The translations under genes were made by a program, and so were the position numbers. Below, in pieces: positions 7,452 through 15,721 of a stretch of 43,017 bases of DNA. The stretch's first letter is position 1, and every line of letters begins with the position of its first letter. The notes beneath the pieces were generated by a model that searched no databases, was not told the DNA's origin, and saw nothing but the letters and a program-made list of their open reading frames with translations. The DNA comes from Lachnospiraceae bacterium (GTDB lineage Bacteria > Bacillota > Clostridia > Lachnospirales > Lachnospiraceae), in NCBI GenBank assembly GCA_017437965.1, contig JAFRWN010000094.1:1-43017 (forward strand), given 5' to 3'.

Positions 7452-7467
7452 CGGTCAGATCTGACCG
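7452..7467. promoter_or_regulatory. Perfect 16-bp palindrome at the tad transcription start, candidate operator
   Basis: CGGTCAGATCTGACCG reads the same on both strands. It begins 10 bases after the predicted -10 box and ends 8 bases before the Shine-Dalgarno of tadZ, where a dimeric repressor would block initiation. It has no unpaired loop, so a DNA-binding site is more likely than an RNA hairpin. Confidence 0.5.
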
Positions 7468-7491
7468 TGCGTTGCAAAGGAGGAGCCGGGC

Positions 7492-8607
7492 GTGGAAAAA
7501 CTGCTGGCGATAGTTACGGAGGATGCCGTTTACGGAAGGGCTCTTGGGGATTATATGACCGGAACCCAGCTGATCGATTACAGCGTGAGGACATTTTATT
7601 CGGTTTCGGACTATCTGATGTTCAGGGACGAAAATGTAGTAAGCGTCCTGCTTGCGGATGAAAACAGCCTTAAAATGATACCCGGAGAAAGCGAGATCAG
7701 TTTTTTTCTTACGACCATGAAGGACCCGGACAGCAAGGGCATATATATGTACCAGGCCTTTGACCTTATCGTAAGGGAGCTTCTGTTCAGGCTGCATGAC
7801 AAAAAGCTTGCAAAACTTAGAAAAAGCAGGGCTTTAAGCGTACTTGCAGTAACATCCGGAAGAGGCGGAAGCGGCGTTTCCACCCTGGCCCTTTGTCTTG
7901 CTCGTTCGATGAAAAAAGAGGGAAACACGCTGTTCGTCAGCCTGGACCCCTTCTACAATGTGCCGTGCGGAAATGCAAGGGAGGAAGGAAAGCTTTCGGA
8001 ACTGATCGTCGAGCTTAAGCTTCAGAAAAGCATGTGGATAGATCAGGCGGAAAGGTTTATCAGGCACGGACGGGATTTTGACTATATTTCCGGAGTTTAC
8101 TCCTTTGAGGACCTTTATTATTTCGGGAGGGAGGAAATGAGATTGTTTTTTTCAGGGCTTTCTGCCGATGCAAGATATAAAAATCTGGTGTTTGATCTCG
8201 GTTTTCTCCCTCCGGGAAGCAGTGTGATCGCTGAAAAATGTGAAAAGTTGTTTTTGTTGGGTGATTCGTCGGAGGAGGCTGGCAGACTTCTTTTGGAACA
8301 GCTGAAAAAGGCTGCCGCTATCTCTGATGAACCGTTTGCTTTTGTATCGCTGCCTTTTGACAAGAAGCTTTCAGGTATTACCCCGGACTATTCCGTGCTT
8401 GAAAATTCCGAGATGAGCGTTTTTGCGGAAAAGCTTGTGGGTGAAAGAAGGAAAAGCATGGATACCGGAAGCGAGAGCTTCGGGGAGGAAAACAAGGAGG
8501 CTGTGAAAAATGAAATTGTCATCCGTGAGAGCAGAGGCTTTGGCTTTGTGAAGGGAAAAATAAAAAAGATAGCCGAAAAAGGTTTTACGGAGGGCTTTGG
8601 TGGATAA
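7492..8607 (+). CDS. tadZ: TadZ/CpaE-like pilus localisation ATPase homologue
   Basis: 371 residues with a GTG start and AAAGGAGG 8 bases upstream. An N-terminal receiver-like region (about 1-110) precedes a MinD/ParA-type domain. The P-loop position reads TSGRGGSGVSTLAL (residues 121-134). The two lysines of a deviant Walker A motif are replaced by R124 and V129, as in other TadZ proteins whose ATP site is atypical. The later NLVFDLGFLPPG strand corresponds to the Walker B region. In Tad systems this protein places the secretion ATPase at the membrane. It is the first gene of the pilus operon, and its stop overlaps the start of tadA. The last 60 residues are charged and lack clear structure. 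Confidence 0.82.
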   Translation: MEKLLAIVTEDAVYGRALGDYMTGTQLIDYSVRTFYSVSDYLMFRDENVVSVLLADENSLKMIPGESEISFFLTTMKDPDSKGIYMYQAFDLIVRELLFRLHDKKLAKLRKSRALSVLAVTSGRGGSGVSTLALCLARSMKKEGNTLFVSLDPFYNVPCGNAREEGKLSELIVELKLQKSMWIDQAERFIRHGRDFDYISGVYSFEDLYYFGREEMRLFFSGLSADARYKNLVFDLGFLPPGSSVIAEKCEKLFLLGDSSEEAGRLLLEQLKKAAAISDEPFAFVSLPFDKKLSGITPDYSVLENSEMSVFAEKLVGERRKSMDTGSESFGEENKEAVKNEIVIRESRGFGFVKGKIKKIAEKGFTEGFGG

Positions 8608-9823
8608 GGAATATGTTGCCGGCCTTAAAAAAGCCGTAATGGACAAAATTGACGTGACGAGGCAGACCACCGATTCCGAGGTGCTCGAGGTTATTGATAA
8701 GGTTCTGGCCTCTGCGGCAGGAGAAAAGTATCTCGGAATACCGGAAAGACTGAGGTTAAGAAAGGACTTTTTCAATTCGATAAGAAGGCTTGATGTACTG
8801 CAGGAACTGATCGAGGATGAAAGCATTACCGAAATCATGGTGAACGGCCATGACCGGATTTTTGTTGAGAGGGAAGGCAGGCTTTATGAAAGCGGAGTCG
8901 CGTTTGAATCCAGGGAAAAGCTGGAGGATATCATACAGCGTATAGCCTCGGGTGTTAACAGAACAGTTAATGAAGCACATCCGATAGTGGATGCAAGGCT
9001 AGCTGACGGATCCAGGGTAAATATAGTTTTACCTCCGGTTTCGCTGGAAGGACCGATCGTGACAATAAGAAAATTCCAGAAGGAAATGATGAGCATAGAT
9101 ACGCTCGTGGAGCTGGAGTCCATAAGCACGGAGGCTGCACAGTTTCTCGGCATGCTGATCAAAGGGCACTATAACATACTATGTTCGGGAGGTACTGGCT
9201 GTGGTAAGTCAACTCTTCTGAATGCACTTTCGCGTTTCATTCCGTTGTCGGAAAGAGTCATCACCATCGAGGATTCAGCAGAGCTTTCGATGAAGCATCT
9301 GCCGAATCTTGTCAGGCTTGAGGCAAGGAACGCAAATGTGGAAGGAAAACATGAGATTGCAATAAGGGAACTGATAAGAACGGCACTCAGGATGCGCCCC
9401 GATCGGCTTATTGTAGGCGAGGTCAGGGGCAGGGAGTGCATTGATATGCTTCAGTCGCTTAACACGGGGCATTGCGGTATGTCCACTGCCCATGCCAACT
9501 CACCCGAGGATGTACTTTCAAGGTTGGAAACCATGGTACTGCTTGATGAAAATATCCCGCTTGCGGCTGTAAGATCCCAGATAGCTTCGGCTATTGATAT
9601 TATAATCGGAATTGCGAGATTAAGGGATTCGTCAAGGCGGGTGACAAAGATTTGTGAGCTTGACGGTGTGAAAAACGGTGAGATAAGGCTCCGTACCCTG
9701 TTTGAATTTGTTGAAGAGGGCGAGGAAAACGGAAGGATAACAGGGAATCTTAGGAAGGTCAACGACCTCAGGCACACCGGTAAGCTTGCGGCTGCCGGAA
9801 TGGGAGAAATAAATGGACAATGA
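8600..9823 (+). CDS. tadA: TadA/CpaF-family secretion ATPase
   Basis: About 407 residues. GTG 8600 is preferred because GGAGG (8589-8593) lies 6 bases upstream; TTG 8597 would leave only 3. It powers pilin assembly as a hexameric ATPase at the membrane. Visible motifs: the N-terminal linker domain ITEIMVNGHDRIFVEREG, HPIVDARLADGSRVNIVLPP, Walker A GGTGCGKST (about residues 196-204), the acidic Asp box ITIEDSAEL, Walker B RLIVGEVRGRE, and the His box TGHCGMSTAHANSP. All catalytic elements are intact. It overlaps tadZ at its start and tadB at its end, indicating translational coupling. Confidence 0.95.
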   Translation: MDKEYVAGLKKAVMDKIDVTRQTTDSEVLEVIDKVLASAAGEKYLGIPERLRLRKDFFNSIRRLDVLQELIEDESITEIMVNGHDRIFVEREGRLYESGVAFESREKLEDIIQRIASGVNRTVNEAHPIVDARLADGSRVNIVLPPVSLEGPIVTIRKFQKEMMSIDTLVELESISTEAAQFLGMLIKGHYNILCSGGTGCGKSTLLNALSRFIPLSERVITIEDSAELSMKHLPNLVRLEARNANVEGKHEIAIRELIRTALRMRPDRLIVGEVRGRECIDMLQSLNTGHCGMSTAHANSPEDVLSRLETMVLLDENIPLAAVRSQIASAIDIIIGIARLRDSSRRVTKICELDGVKNGEIRLRTLFEFVEEGEENGRITGNLRKVNDLRHTGKLAAAGMGEINGQ

Positions 9824-10550
9824 AATGCAGTCAAATGCCGGATATATACTGATTGAAGCCATCAAAAGCCTGCTTCTCCTCATAATGGCAGCCTTTCTTT
9901 TCTTTAATTCGTATTTCGGATTGATTCTTCTTTCACCTTATGTCTTGTTTTCGGTTTACCGTATTGCAAGAAAGGCGGGGGAGAGGCAGAGAAGGCTTCT
10001 GATCAGGTATTTCAAGGACATGCTTTCGTGCATGCTGACCGCACTTGAGGCAGGCTACAGCGTGGAGAGGGCAATGGCCTCGGTAAGAAGTGACATGAGC
10101 ATCATGCATGGCGAAAAGTGTTATATGGTAAAGGAAATTGTCGCAATGGAGGCAAGAATAGATATCGGCGAGAATATCGAGGATATCTTCAGGGATTTTG
10201 CGGAAAAGACCAGGATTAAGGAAATAGAATACTTTGCCGATGTTTTTTCGGTTGCCAAAAGATCTGGCGGAGACATAATCAGCCTGATCAGGGCAGCCAA
10301 CAAGGATCTGTATGAGAAGCTTGAGCTCAGGCGTGAGATAGAAAGCATAATCTCATCGATAGTCACGCAGAGCACGATCATGAAACTGATGCCTCTTCTC
10401 ATACTTCTTTATATGAGGCTGTTTTCGGGAAGCTTTCTGGATCCGCTGTATCGTACCGCAATAGGCAGGCTAGTTATGATAGTAGTGGCAATTCTTTATT
10501 TTGTGCTCGCGGAATATATTGAAAGACTGACTGCTTCGGCAGGGAATTAG
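9813..10550 (+). CDS. tadB: TadB-like inner-membrane platform protein (T2SS F domain)
   Basis: 245 residues beginning 11 bases before the end of tadA. An N-terminal pair of membrane segments (about 18-45) is followed by a T2SSF domain with RYFKDMLSCMLTALEAGYSVERAM and IDIGENIEDIFRDFAEKT, then two C-terminal membrane segments with MKLMPLLILLYMRLFSGSF. With TadC it forms the membrane platform of the pilus machine. It is shorter than many TadB proteins but complete in its T2SSF core. Confidence 0.88.
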   Translation: MDNEMQSNAGYILIEAIKSLLLLIMAAFLFFNSYFGLILLSPYVLFSVYRIARKAGERQRRLLIRYFKDMLSCMLTALEAGYSVERAMASVRSDMSIMHGEKCYMVKEIVAMEARIDIGENIEDIFRDFAEKTRIKEIEYFADVFSVAKRSGGDIISLIRAANKDLYEKLELRREIESIISSIVTQSTIMKLMPLLILLYMRLFSGSFLDPLYRTAIGRLVMIVVAILYFVLAEYIERLTASAGN

Positions 10551-10558
10551 GAGTTGTG

Positions 10559-12004
10559 ATGCTGTATTTTTCCTTTGGCCTTATTATTTTCGTCATAATC
10601 TTAAACCTTGCCGGAGTCGGTCTTTACATAAAGGAGGGCAGGAGCCTTAAAGACGGCCTTCCGGGGGCATATGTGCTTGTCAGGTGCATAAACGAAATCT
10701 CGGACCGCGTGTCTCCGGAGAAAAAGGAACTGAGCCTGAAATATTATGACGAGATATATGTGGGTGAAAATCCGGAAGAAAAAAGGGTGACGGCCGAGCT
10801 TGGAATCGCCGGGCTTGCCATGGGCATTGCTTTCTTTTCAGCGCTTTTGTATCTTCTGCTTAATTTCTCGGATTTCTATGAGTCAGGTTATGTGGATGCC
10901 CTGACAAGACCGGAAAACGGATCAAAAAGCGTGGAGCTGCTTGCGGAGTATGAAGGAGAAAGCTACCGTATTCCGCTTGTGCTTGAAAAAGTGAGGCCGA
11001 GAGAGGAAAAGGCCCGCAGGATACTTGATGAATTCAAGGAAAAACTTGCGGACTATGTGCTCGGAAAGAATGCTTCAGCTGATAAGGTCATGTATGATCT
11101 GTGTTTTGATACAAGAGAGCTTGATCCGGATATTGAAGTTTACTGGTCGAGTTCGGATGTGAACATTGTTGGGCTTGACGGAAAGGTAAAGGCTGATAAG
11201 CTGGCTGAGAGAAAAAGTGTAAGGATCACTGCGGTTATCGGGTACTATGAATTAAAGGATGAGTTTGTACTTACGCTTACTGTCTGGCCAAAAAGCAAGG
11301 AAACCGAAACTGAAGCACTTCTCAGGGAACGTATGGAAGGGCTTCTGGAAAACAGAAAATATTCCGAGGAAGTGGCGCTGCCTGAAAAAATAAACGGAAG
11401 TAAAGTCAGTTTCAAGGAATATAAGGAAAACAACAGTGCTTATGTTTTGCTTCTCGGTATTCTGGCAGCCTTCCTGATGCTGCCCTACGGGATGAGCCTG
11501 AGGCAGAAAAAAAGAAAGGAAAGGAATATACAACTGATCATCGATTATCCGGATGTGGTCAGCAAGCTGGCGCTGCTTTTAGAGTCGGGACTTACGATCA
11601 GGCTTGCTTTTGAACGTATAGCCCTTGACTATGAAAGCAGAAGAAAAAGCCTCACGGGAAAAAAGAAAAAGAATTCCAGACGCTATGCCTATGAGGAAAT
11701 GCTAAGGTGCCGCAACGAGATGATGCTCGGAGGATCGGAGGCCGAGGCCTACGGACATTTCGGAAGACGTTGCCAGAATATGTACTATATCAGGCTTTCA
11801 GCACTTCTTTGTCAGAATCTGAAAAAGGGAAGCGAGAGTCTGCTCCCTTCACTTTACCAGGAAATAGCTGAGGCCAGAAACGAAAGGCAGGCTGAGATCA
11901 GGAGGCGCGGTGAGGAGATAAGCGTGAAGCTGTTGGTTCCGATGGCGGGAATGTTTGCACTGGTGCTGGCTGTGCTTTTAGTGCCGGCATTCCTGTCTAT
12001 ATAA
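10559..12004 (+). CDS. tadC: TadC-like platform protein with large extracytoplasmic Ig-like insertion
   Basis: About 481 residues; ATG 10559 is preferred over GTG 10556 from its distance to TTAGGAG (10547-10553). The C-terminal part from about residue 320 is a T2SSF domain (DYPDVVSKLALLLESGLTIRLAF, then CQNLKKGSESLLPSLYQEI) with a final membrane helix. Between membrane helices at about 83-104 and 298-316 lies an insertion of roughly 190 residues. It contains EVYWSSSDVNIVGLDGKV and VRITAVIGYYELKDEFVLTLTV, the signature of atrophied bacterial Ig-like (Big_2-type) domains. This part should face outward. Ordinary TadC proteins lack it, though I recall similar inserts in other Clostridia. Confidence 0.85.
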   Translation: MLYFSFGLIIFVIILNLAGVGLYIKEGRSLKDGLPGAYVLVRCINEISDRVSPEKKELSLKYYDEIYVGENPEEKRVTAELGIAGLAMGIAFFSALLYLLLNFSDFYESGYVDALTRPENGSKSVELLAEYEGESYRIPLVLEKVRPREEKARRILDEFKEKLADYVLGKNASADKVMYDLCFDTRELDPDIEVYWSSSDVNIVGLDGKVKADKLAERKSVRITAVIGYYELKDEFVLTLTVWPKSKETETEALLRERMEGLLENRKYSEEVALPEKINGSKVSFKEYKENNSAYVLLLGILAAFLMLPYGMSLRQKKRKERNIQLIIDYPDVVSKLALLLESGLTIRLAFERIALDYESRRKSLTGKKKKNSRRYAYEEMLRCRNEMMLGGSEAEAYGHFGRRCQNMYYIRLSALLCQNLKKGSESLLPSLYQEIAEARNERQAEIRRRGEEISVKLLVPMAGMFALVLAVLLVPAFLSI

Positions 12005-12030
12005 TAAATCAAGAAATAAGGAGGAGAACA

Positions 12031-12228
12031 ATGAAAGGACTGTTTGAAAAGTTCAGGAAAGCATGTAAGGAGTTTGATGAGGACAACGCAGGTGTCGGGA
12101 TCGTGGAGGTGATTCTGATTTTGGTCGTTTTGATTGCCATAGTCCTAATTTTCAAAACCCAGATAACAACAATAATAAACGATGCTTTCAATGCGATCAA
12201 CAACGCAAGCGGAAGAATAATCAACTGA
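12031..12228 (+). CDS. flp: Flp1-type type IVb pilin
   Basis: 65 residues, preceded by a strong AAGGAGGAG (12018-12026), consistent with high expression of a major pilin. A charged leader ends in DEDNAG, followed by VGIVEVILILVVLIAIVLIF and a short polar tail. Cutting after G21 would place Glu at +5, as required for prepilin processing. The residue after it is Val instead of the Tyr typical of proteobacterial Flp. The pattern fits the Flp1-like pilins of Firmicutes. The processing enzyme is encoded at 14773. Confidence 0.9.
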   Translation: MKGLFEKFRKACKEFDEDNAGVGIVEVILILVVLIAIVLIFKTQITTIINDAFNAINNASGRIIN

Positions 12229-12235
12229 GGCGGAA

Positions 12236-13780
12236 ATGAAGAAGGAAGCAAGCATAACCGTTACCATGACCCTGGTGCTTTTTATGGTCATTTCACTGAT
12301 GCTTGTGACTCTGGAGCATGCCTATGTCACTTCGGGCAGAACGCTTGCCCTTCAGGCCTACAACCGTTCGCTTGAATCGGTGCTGGGGGCCTATTATGCC
12401 CCCTTGTATGCCGAATACGGACTGCTGGCTTCGACAATGTGGCACGGAATGTATTTTGAGGATTATGCTGCGATTGAAGAGGATATCACTAAGACTTTTA
12501 ATGATGTTTTCGGAAAAGGAACGAGCGGTTCTAAGTTCAGGCTCTGGGATTACACTATTGATAAAACTTCGGTAACGGAGGATGTGAGTCTTGTGAGCGG
12601 AAAAGGTGCGGTTTTCAGACAGCAGGTAAAAGAAGCGGTTAAGTACCAATCAGTACTAAAACTGAGTGAGGAAATCCTGAAACTTCAGCAAAGCGGGAAC
12701 TTTGACCTTAAAAAGCTGATAGAAGGTCTTGAAAACGGAGATATAGGTGAAGAGGATGAATCGGATGATCCGGGAACGGCGGGCTTCAGAAGTGTCTGGA
12801 ATACGATAAAAAAGCTGTTTTCGCAGGGCTTTCCGGGCTTCTGGTTTGGTGATACCAAGGATATTTCCACTAAAAGAGTGAACCAGAATGATCTGCCGAG
12901 CCGCAGGGACTACGGGCTTGAGCTTTTTGAAAATGATGAGCTGTTTGGCGAGATCAGCCTTACGGATGCGATGGTAAACAATGGTGAATATGTTGACGGC
13001 TTCATAAAGGATGGTTTGTTTGAAAAATTTCTGGCAGCGGTAAACTCGGGACTTGATGTAGCCTCCGATAAGGCAGCGCTTATTACCTATGCAAATCTGA
13101 ACATGGACAATTACCATAAGAATGATTATAAGGCAGGGGCGCTGAATTATGAGCAGGAGTATCTGGTGTTCGGGTCATATTCCGACAATGTTAACATAAG
13201 AAAAGCCGGCTGGAGCCTGTTCGGGATACGTTTCGGAATGGCACTGGCATATATACTTTCAAGCTCTGAGGCAAAGACACAGCTGAATACTTATCTGTCG
13301 GCCTTCAATATTTCACCGAAGCTTAAGACTGCACTCAAAGCTTTGGTAATCGTTGCCTGGGCGGCGGAGAATGCAATAGTCGAGACCAGGGCATTGTTGC
13401 TCGGTAAGTCAGTAGATTTTGTCTGCACCGGCAGTAACATGACTGTAAAGCTTTCGGAACTTCTGGTTTTCACGTCTGACTTGGTTGAGAGCAAAGCAAA
13501 GAATTACAAGCCGTCGAGTGTTGTAAGGCTTAGCTATGCAATGTATCTCAGCATTTTCATGCTTCTTATCGACAGTGAAAAACTGAGCTTCCGTATGATG
13601 GACATTATCGAGGCCAATATCAAACATAATTATGACAGTGAGTTTGCAATGGATAAAACCCTGGTGGGCTTCAGCTGTGATGCCGAGCTTCATCTTAGTC
13701 CGAGATTTTTTGGCTGGGGAATAACGGCGAGGAGGTCGTCATATTCCGGAAAGATCCAGTCGGCGGTTTATATGAGATAA
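12236..13780 (+). CDS. DUF5702-type Tad-locus protein (TadG-like), extracytoplasmic
   Basis: 514 residues; ATG 12236 with GAGGCGG just upstream, 7 bases after flp. The N-terminal ITVTMTLVLFMVISLMLVTLEHAYV is a prepilin-like membrane segment, followed by ALQAYNRSLESVLGAYYAPLYAEYGL, the conserved block of DUF5702 proteins. The remaining 450 residues are a mixed soluble domain likely outside the membrane, with a helical hydrophobic stretch at 330-385 and a closing strand region. DUF5702 proteins are found in Tad loci of Clostridia, where they may act as minor pilins or tip proteins; that role is not established. A stem-loop follows the stop. Confidence 0.8.
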   Translation: MKKEASITVTMTLVLFMVISLMLVTLEHAYVTSGRTLALQAYNRSLESVLGAYYAPLYAEYGLLASTMWHGMYFEDYAAIEEDITKTFNDVFGKGTSGSKFRLWDYTIDKTSVTEDVSLVSGKGAVFRQQVKEAVKYQSVLKLSEEILKLQQSGNFDLKKLIEGLENGDIGEEDESDDPGTAGFRSVWNTIKKLFSQGFPGFWFGDTKDISTKRVNQNDLPSRRDYGLELFENDELFGEISLTDAMVNNGEYVDGFIKDGLFEKFLAAVNSGLDVASDKAALITYANLNMDNYHKNDYKAGALNYEQEYLVFGSYSDNVNIRKAGWSLFGIRFGMALAYILSSSEAKTQLNTYLSAFNISPKLKTALKALVIVAWAAENAIVETRALLLGKSVDFVCTGSNMTVKLSELLVFTSDLVESKAKNYKPSSVVRLSYAMYLSIFMLLIDSEKLSFRMMDIIEANIKHNYDSEFAMDKTLVGFSCDAELHLSPRFFGWGITARRSSYSGKIQSAVYMR

Positions 13781-13781
13781 A

Positions 13782-13831
13782 GCTGCGGAATCCTTAAAAA
13801 AGCTCTCCGTGAAAAAACGGGATTCCGCAGT
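13782..13831 (+). promoter_or_regulatory. Intra-operon stem-loop between the DUF5702 and TadE-like genes
   Basis: CTGCGGAATCC (13783-13793) pairs perfectly with GGATTCCGCAG (13820-13830) over a 26-base loop. No T tract follows, so it is not a standard terminator. The next gene's ATG (13844) lies 13 bases later with no recognisable Shine-Dalgarno. It may be an RNA processing or translation-control site. Confidence 0.5.
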
Positions 13832-13843
13832 ATTTATAAAACT

Positions 13844-14776
13844 ATGGAAAGAAGAAAAAGTAAAATTCATGCATCGCTTACCGTGGAGGCGGCATTTGTC
13901 GTTCCGATAGGTTTTTTTGCGCTGTACCTTTTTATGTACCTGTTTCTGATGATGCATACGGAGTTTGTTGTCTACCAGAGCATGTTCAGCATACAGGATA
14001 CCCTTTATAAGTGCGGGACCATCAGTGCCTATGCCGAAAATTCCACGCTTGTGACTGACATCATTGAAGCCGCGAAAAAGAGCGATGTCTCGGATAAGGT
14101 TGAGGAACTGAGCGGGAAGGCGTTTAGCTATGTGCTTGGCAAGGCATCCCCTGTCTATATCAAGCTTCTGCTTAAGGATTATTTTGATGATACCGGAAGG
14201 GAGCTTAGCCTTGTAAACGGTGGCGCGGATGCAATAGACTGCAGTTCTTCAAAGGCCTACGGCGGTGAGAACAGGATAAAGCTCTGCTTCGATTATGTGC
14301 TTCATTTTCCGGGTGATTTTTTCAGACTCGCTGACAGAAGTGTGTCACAAAGCACGGAATTCAGAGGTTTTTACGGTTATGACTGGAAGAAGACCGCAGA
14401 GTTTGACGATGCCATGGAAAGAAGGGAGGACAGTGCACATCCGGCAGAAAAGGATGTTTACATTGCACCCTACGGAGTGGTCTTTCATACTGATGAGCAT
14501 TGCACCTATATTTCTATCAATGCTGAAAAGATAAATACTGCAGAGCTTGAAACGAAAAGAAATTATGACGGGAAAATTTACTATCCCTGTGAGGAATGCA
14601 TAGGTGTGGATTTTTCCGGTATGGAAGTCTATATCACGGTTTATGGCACAAGATATCATTCCTACAGGAACTGTCCGAGAATTGAAAGAAATCCCCTGAA
14701 GGTTACGATGACCGAGGCGGAGAATATGGGCAGGCGTCCCTGCAGCAAATGCGTGAAACGGGTGGTGGATGAATGA
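13844..14776 (+). CDS. TadE-like pseudopilin with two H/C metal-site repeats
   Basis: 310 residues. The N-terminus SLTVEAAFVVPIGFFALYLF is a TadE-type prepilin-like segment with the key Glu. The middle 180 residues are an extracytoplasmic domain. The C-terminal 105 residues carry two similar units: VYIAPYGVVFHTDEHC ... YYPCEEC (about 205-252) and VYITVYGTRYHSYRNC ... RPCSKC (about 262-303). Each offers one His and three Cys (H-x4-C and C-x2-C), which would suit a Zn site. Such repeats are seen at the ends of some Firmicutes surface proteins but are not part of ordinary TadE. No clear ribosome binding site precedes the ATG; translation may depend on the upstream hairpin or on coupling. The stop overlaps the next gene. 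Confidence 0.8.
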   Translation: MERRKSKIHASLTVEAAFVVPIGFFALYLFMYLFLMMHTEFVVYQSMFSIQDTLYKCGTISAYAENSTLVTDIIEAAKKSDVSDKVEELSGKAFSYVLGKASPVYIKLLLKDYFDDTGRELSLVNGGADAIDCSSSKAYGGENRIKLCFDYVLHFPGDFFRLADRSVSQSTEFRGFYGYDWKKTAEFDDAMERREDSAHPAEKDVYIAPYGVVFHTDEHCTYISINAEKINTAELETKRNYDGKIYYPCEECIGVDFSGMEVYITVYGTRYHSYRNCPRIERNPLKVTMTEAENMGRRPCSKCVKRVVDE

Positions 14777-15207
14777 GACTTCTACTTTCCTTGTTGATAC
14801 TGTTTTATCTTTTGCTGGCTTCGTATGAAGATATCAGGACCAAAACCATGGACATGTGGCTCTTCGGTATTTTCTGTTTTATGTTGGCTGTAATCGTTCT
14901 GGCAGGACATAGTGAGAATATCATTTCCTGTCTGTACGGAAGTGTGCCGGGCATCCTTCTTCTCTTGGTTTCGCTCGGAAGTAAAGGGCAGATAGGAGCG
15001 GGAGATGCCGCACTTGTTACTGCCCTCGGCTTTGCGGTCGGGCTTTTCGGGATAATGGAGATACTTTTTATCGCATGGGCCGGGGCGTTCGTTACGGCAT
15101 CGGTATTTATGATAAAAAAGAAGAAAAACAGGCGCTTTGCCTTCATTCCATTTCTTGCCGGAGGGTACTATCTGAGTCTGTTTTTTACGCTTAGCGGAGG
15201 TTTATGA
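14773..15207 (+). CDS. tadV: Prepilin peptidase, A24 family (TadV/CpaA type)
   Basis: 144 residues, overlapping the upstream gene by 4 bases. It is a polytopic membrane aspartyl protease of the short TadV type without the methylase domain. Catalytic aspartates are visible in SYEDIRTKTM (first Asp, about residue 21) and QIGAGDAAL (GxGD motif, about residue 78). It should process the Flp pilin and the TadE-like proteins in this operon. The last bases overlap the next start in an ATGATG arrangement. Confidence 0.93.
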   Translation: MRLLLSLLILFYLLLASYEDIRTKTMDMWLFGIFCFMLAVIVLAGHSENIISCLYGSVPGILLLLVSLGSKGQIGAGDAALVTALGFAVGLFGIMEILFIAWAGAFVTASVFMIKKKKNRRFAFIPFLAGGYYLSLFFTLSGGL

Positions 15208-15710
15208 TGAAAGAAAGATACAGGCTGGACGCTTCATTTACTGTAGAGGCAGCATATGTCTGTCCGTTGATGTTCTTCCTGATTTTTACCGTACTGTGGA
15301 TGGCATTTTCTTTGCATGACAGGTTGGTACTTGACGCATGGAGCGCCGAAGCAGCCGAGGAGGCAAGGATGGCCCTGCAGTACGGGAAAATCCCCCACAG
15401 TGAACAGATTTACAAGGATGGGTTCAATGATAAGGAGGGCAGGGAGTTGCTGTCGCAGCTTGCTGCCGACAGAAGTGTGCTTGACGGGATATGCATGAGT
15501 GCCCCGAAGCTTGAAGTAAGCACGAAGCTTGAGAAAAACAGCCTTAGCGTAGGTGTAAAGATAAAGGGGAAGGATGAATACGGAACGATAGTAAGCGGAC
15601 TTTTTAAAAGCGTATATCTTGAAAACCGGGGTGAGAGGGGAAATTACGGAAGCTATACCCGCCTCACAACCCTTGTTTTCCGTTTCGGGAAAAAACTTTT
15701 GAATGTTTGA
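15207..15710 (+). CDS. TadE-like minor pseudopilin
   Basis: About 167 residues. ATG 15207 lies 6 bases after GGAGG (15196-15200); ATG 15204 is closer and less likely. The N-terminal SFTVEAAYVCPLMFFLIFTVLW is a TadE-type segment with the conserved Glu, preceded by a short basic leader. The rest is a small extracytoplasmic domain ending in a basic region (TTLVFRFGKKLL). It differs from the TadE-like protein at 13844 by lacking the H/C repeats. It is likely a minor pilin or priming subunit. Confidence 0.85.
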   Translation: MKERYRLDASFTVEAAYVCPLMFFLIFTVLWMAFSLHDRLVLDAWSAEAAEEARMALQYGKIPHSEQIYKDGFNDKEGRELLSQLAADRSVLDGICMSAPKLEVSTKLEKNSLSVGVKIKGKDEYGTIVSGLFKSVYLENRGERGNYGSYTRLTTLVFRFGKKLLNV

Positions 15711-15721
15711 GGTGGATTCGG

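Noticed and set aside
7254..7661. Plus-strand open frame across the tad leader
   Set aside because: It starts inside a terminator hairpin and overlaps tadZ in another frame; the leader is better read as promoter plus palindrome.
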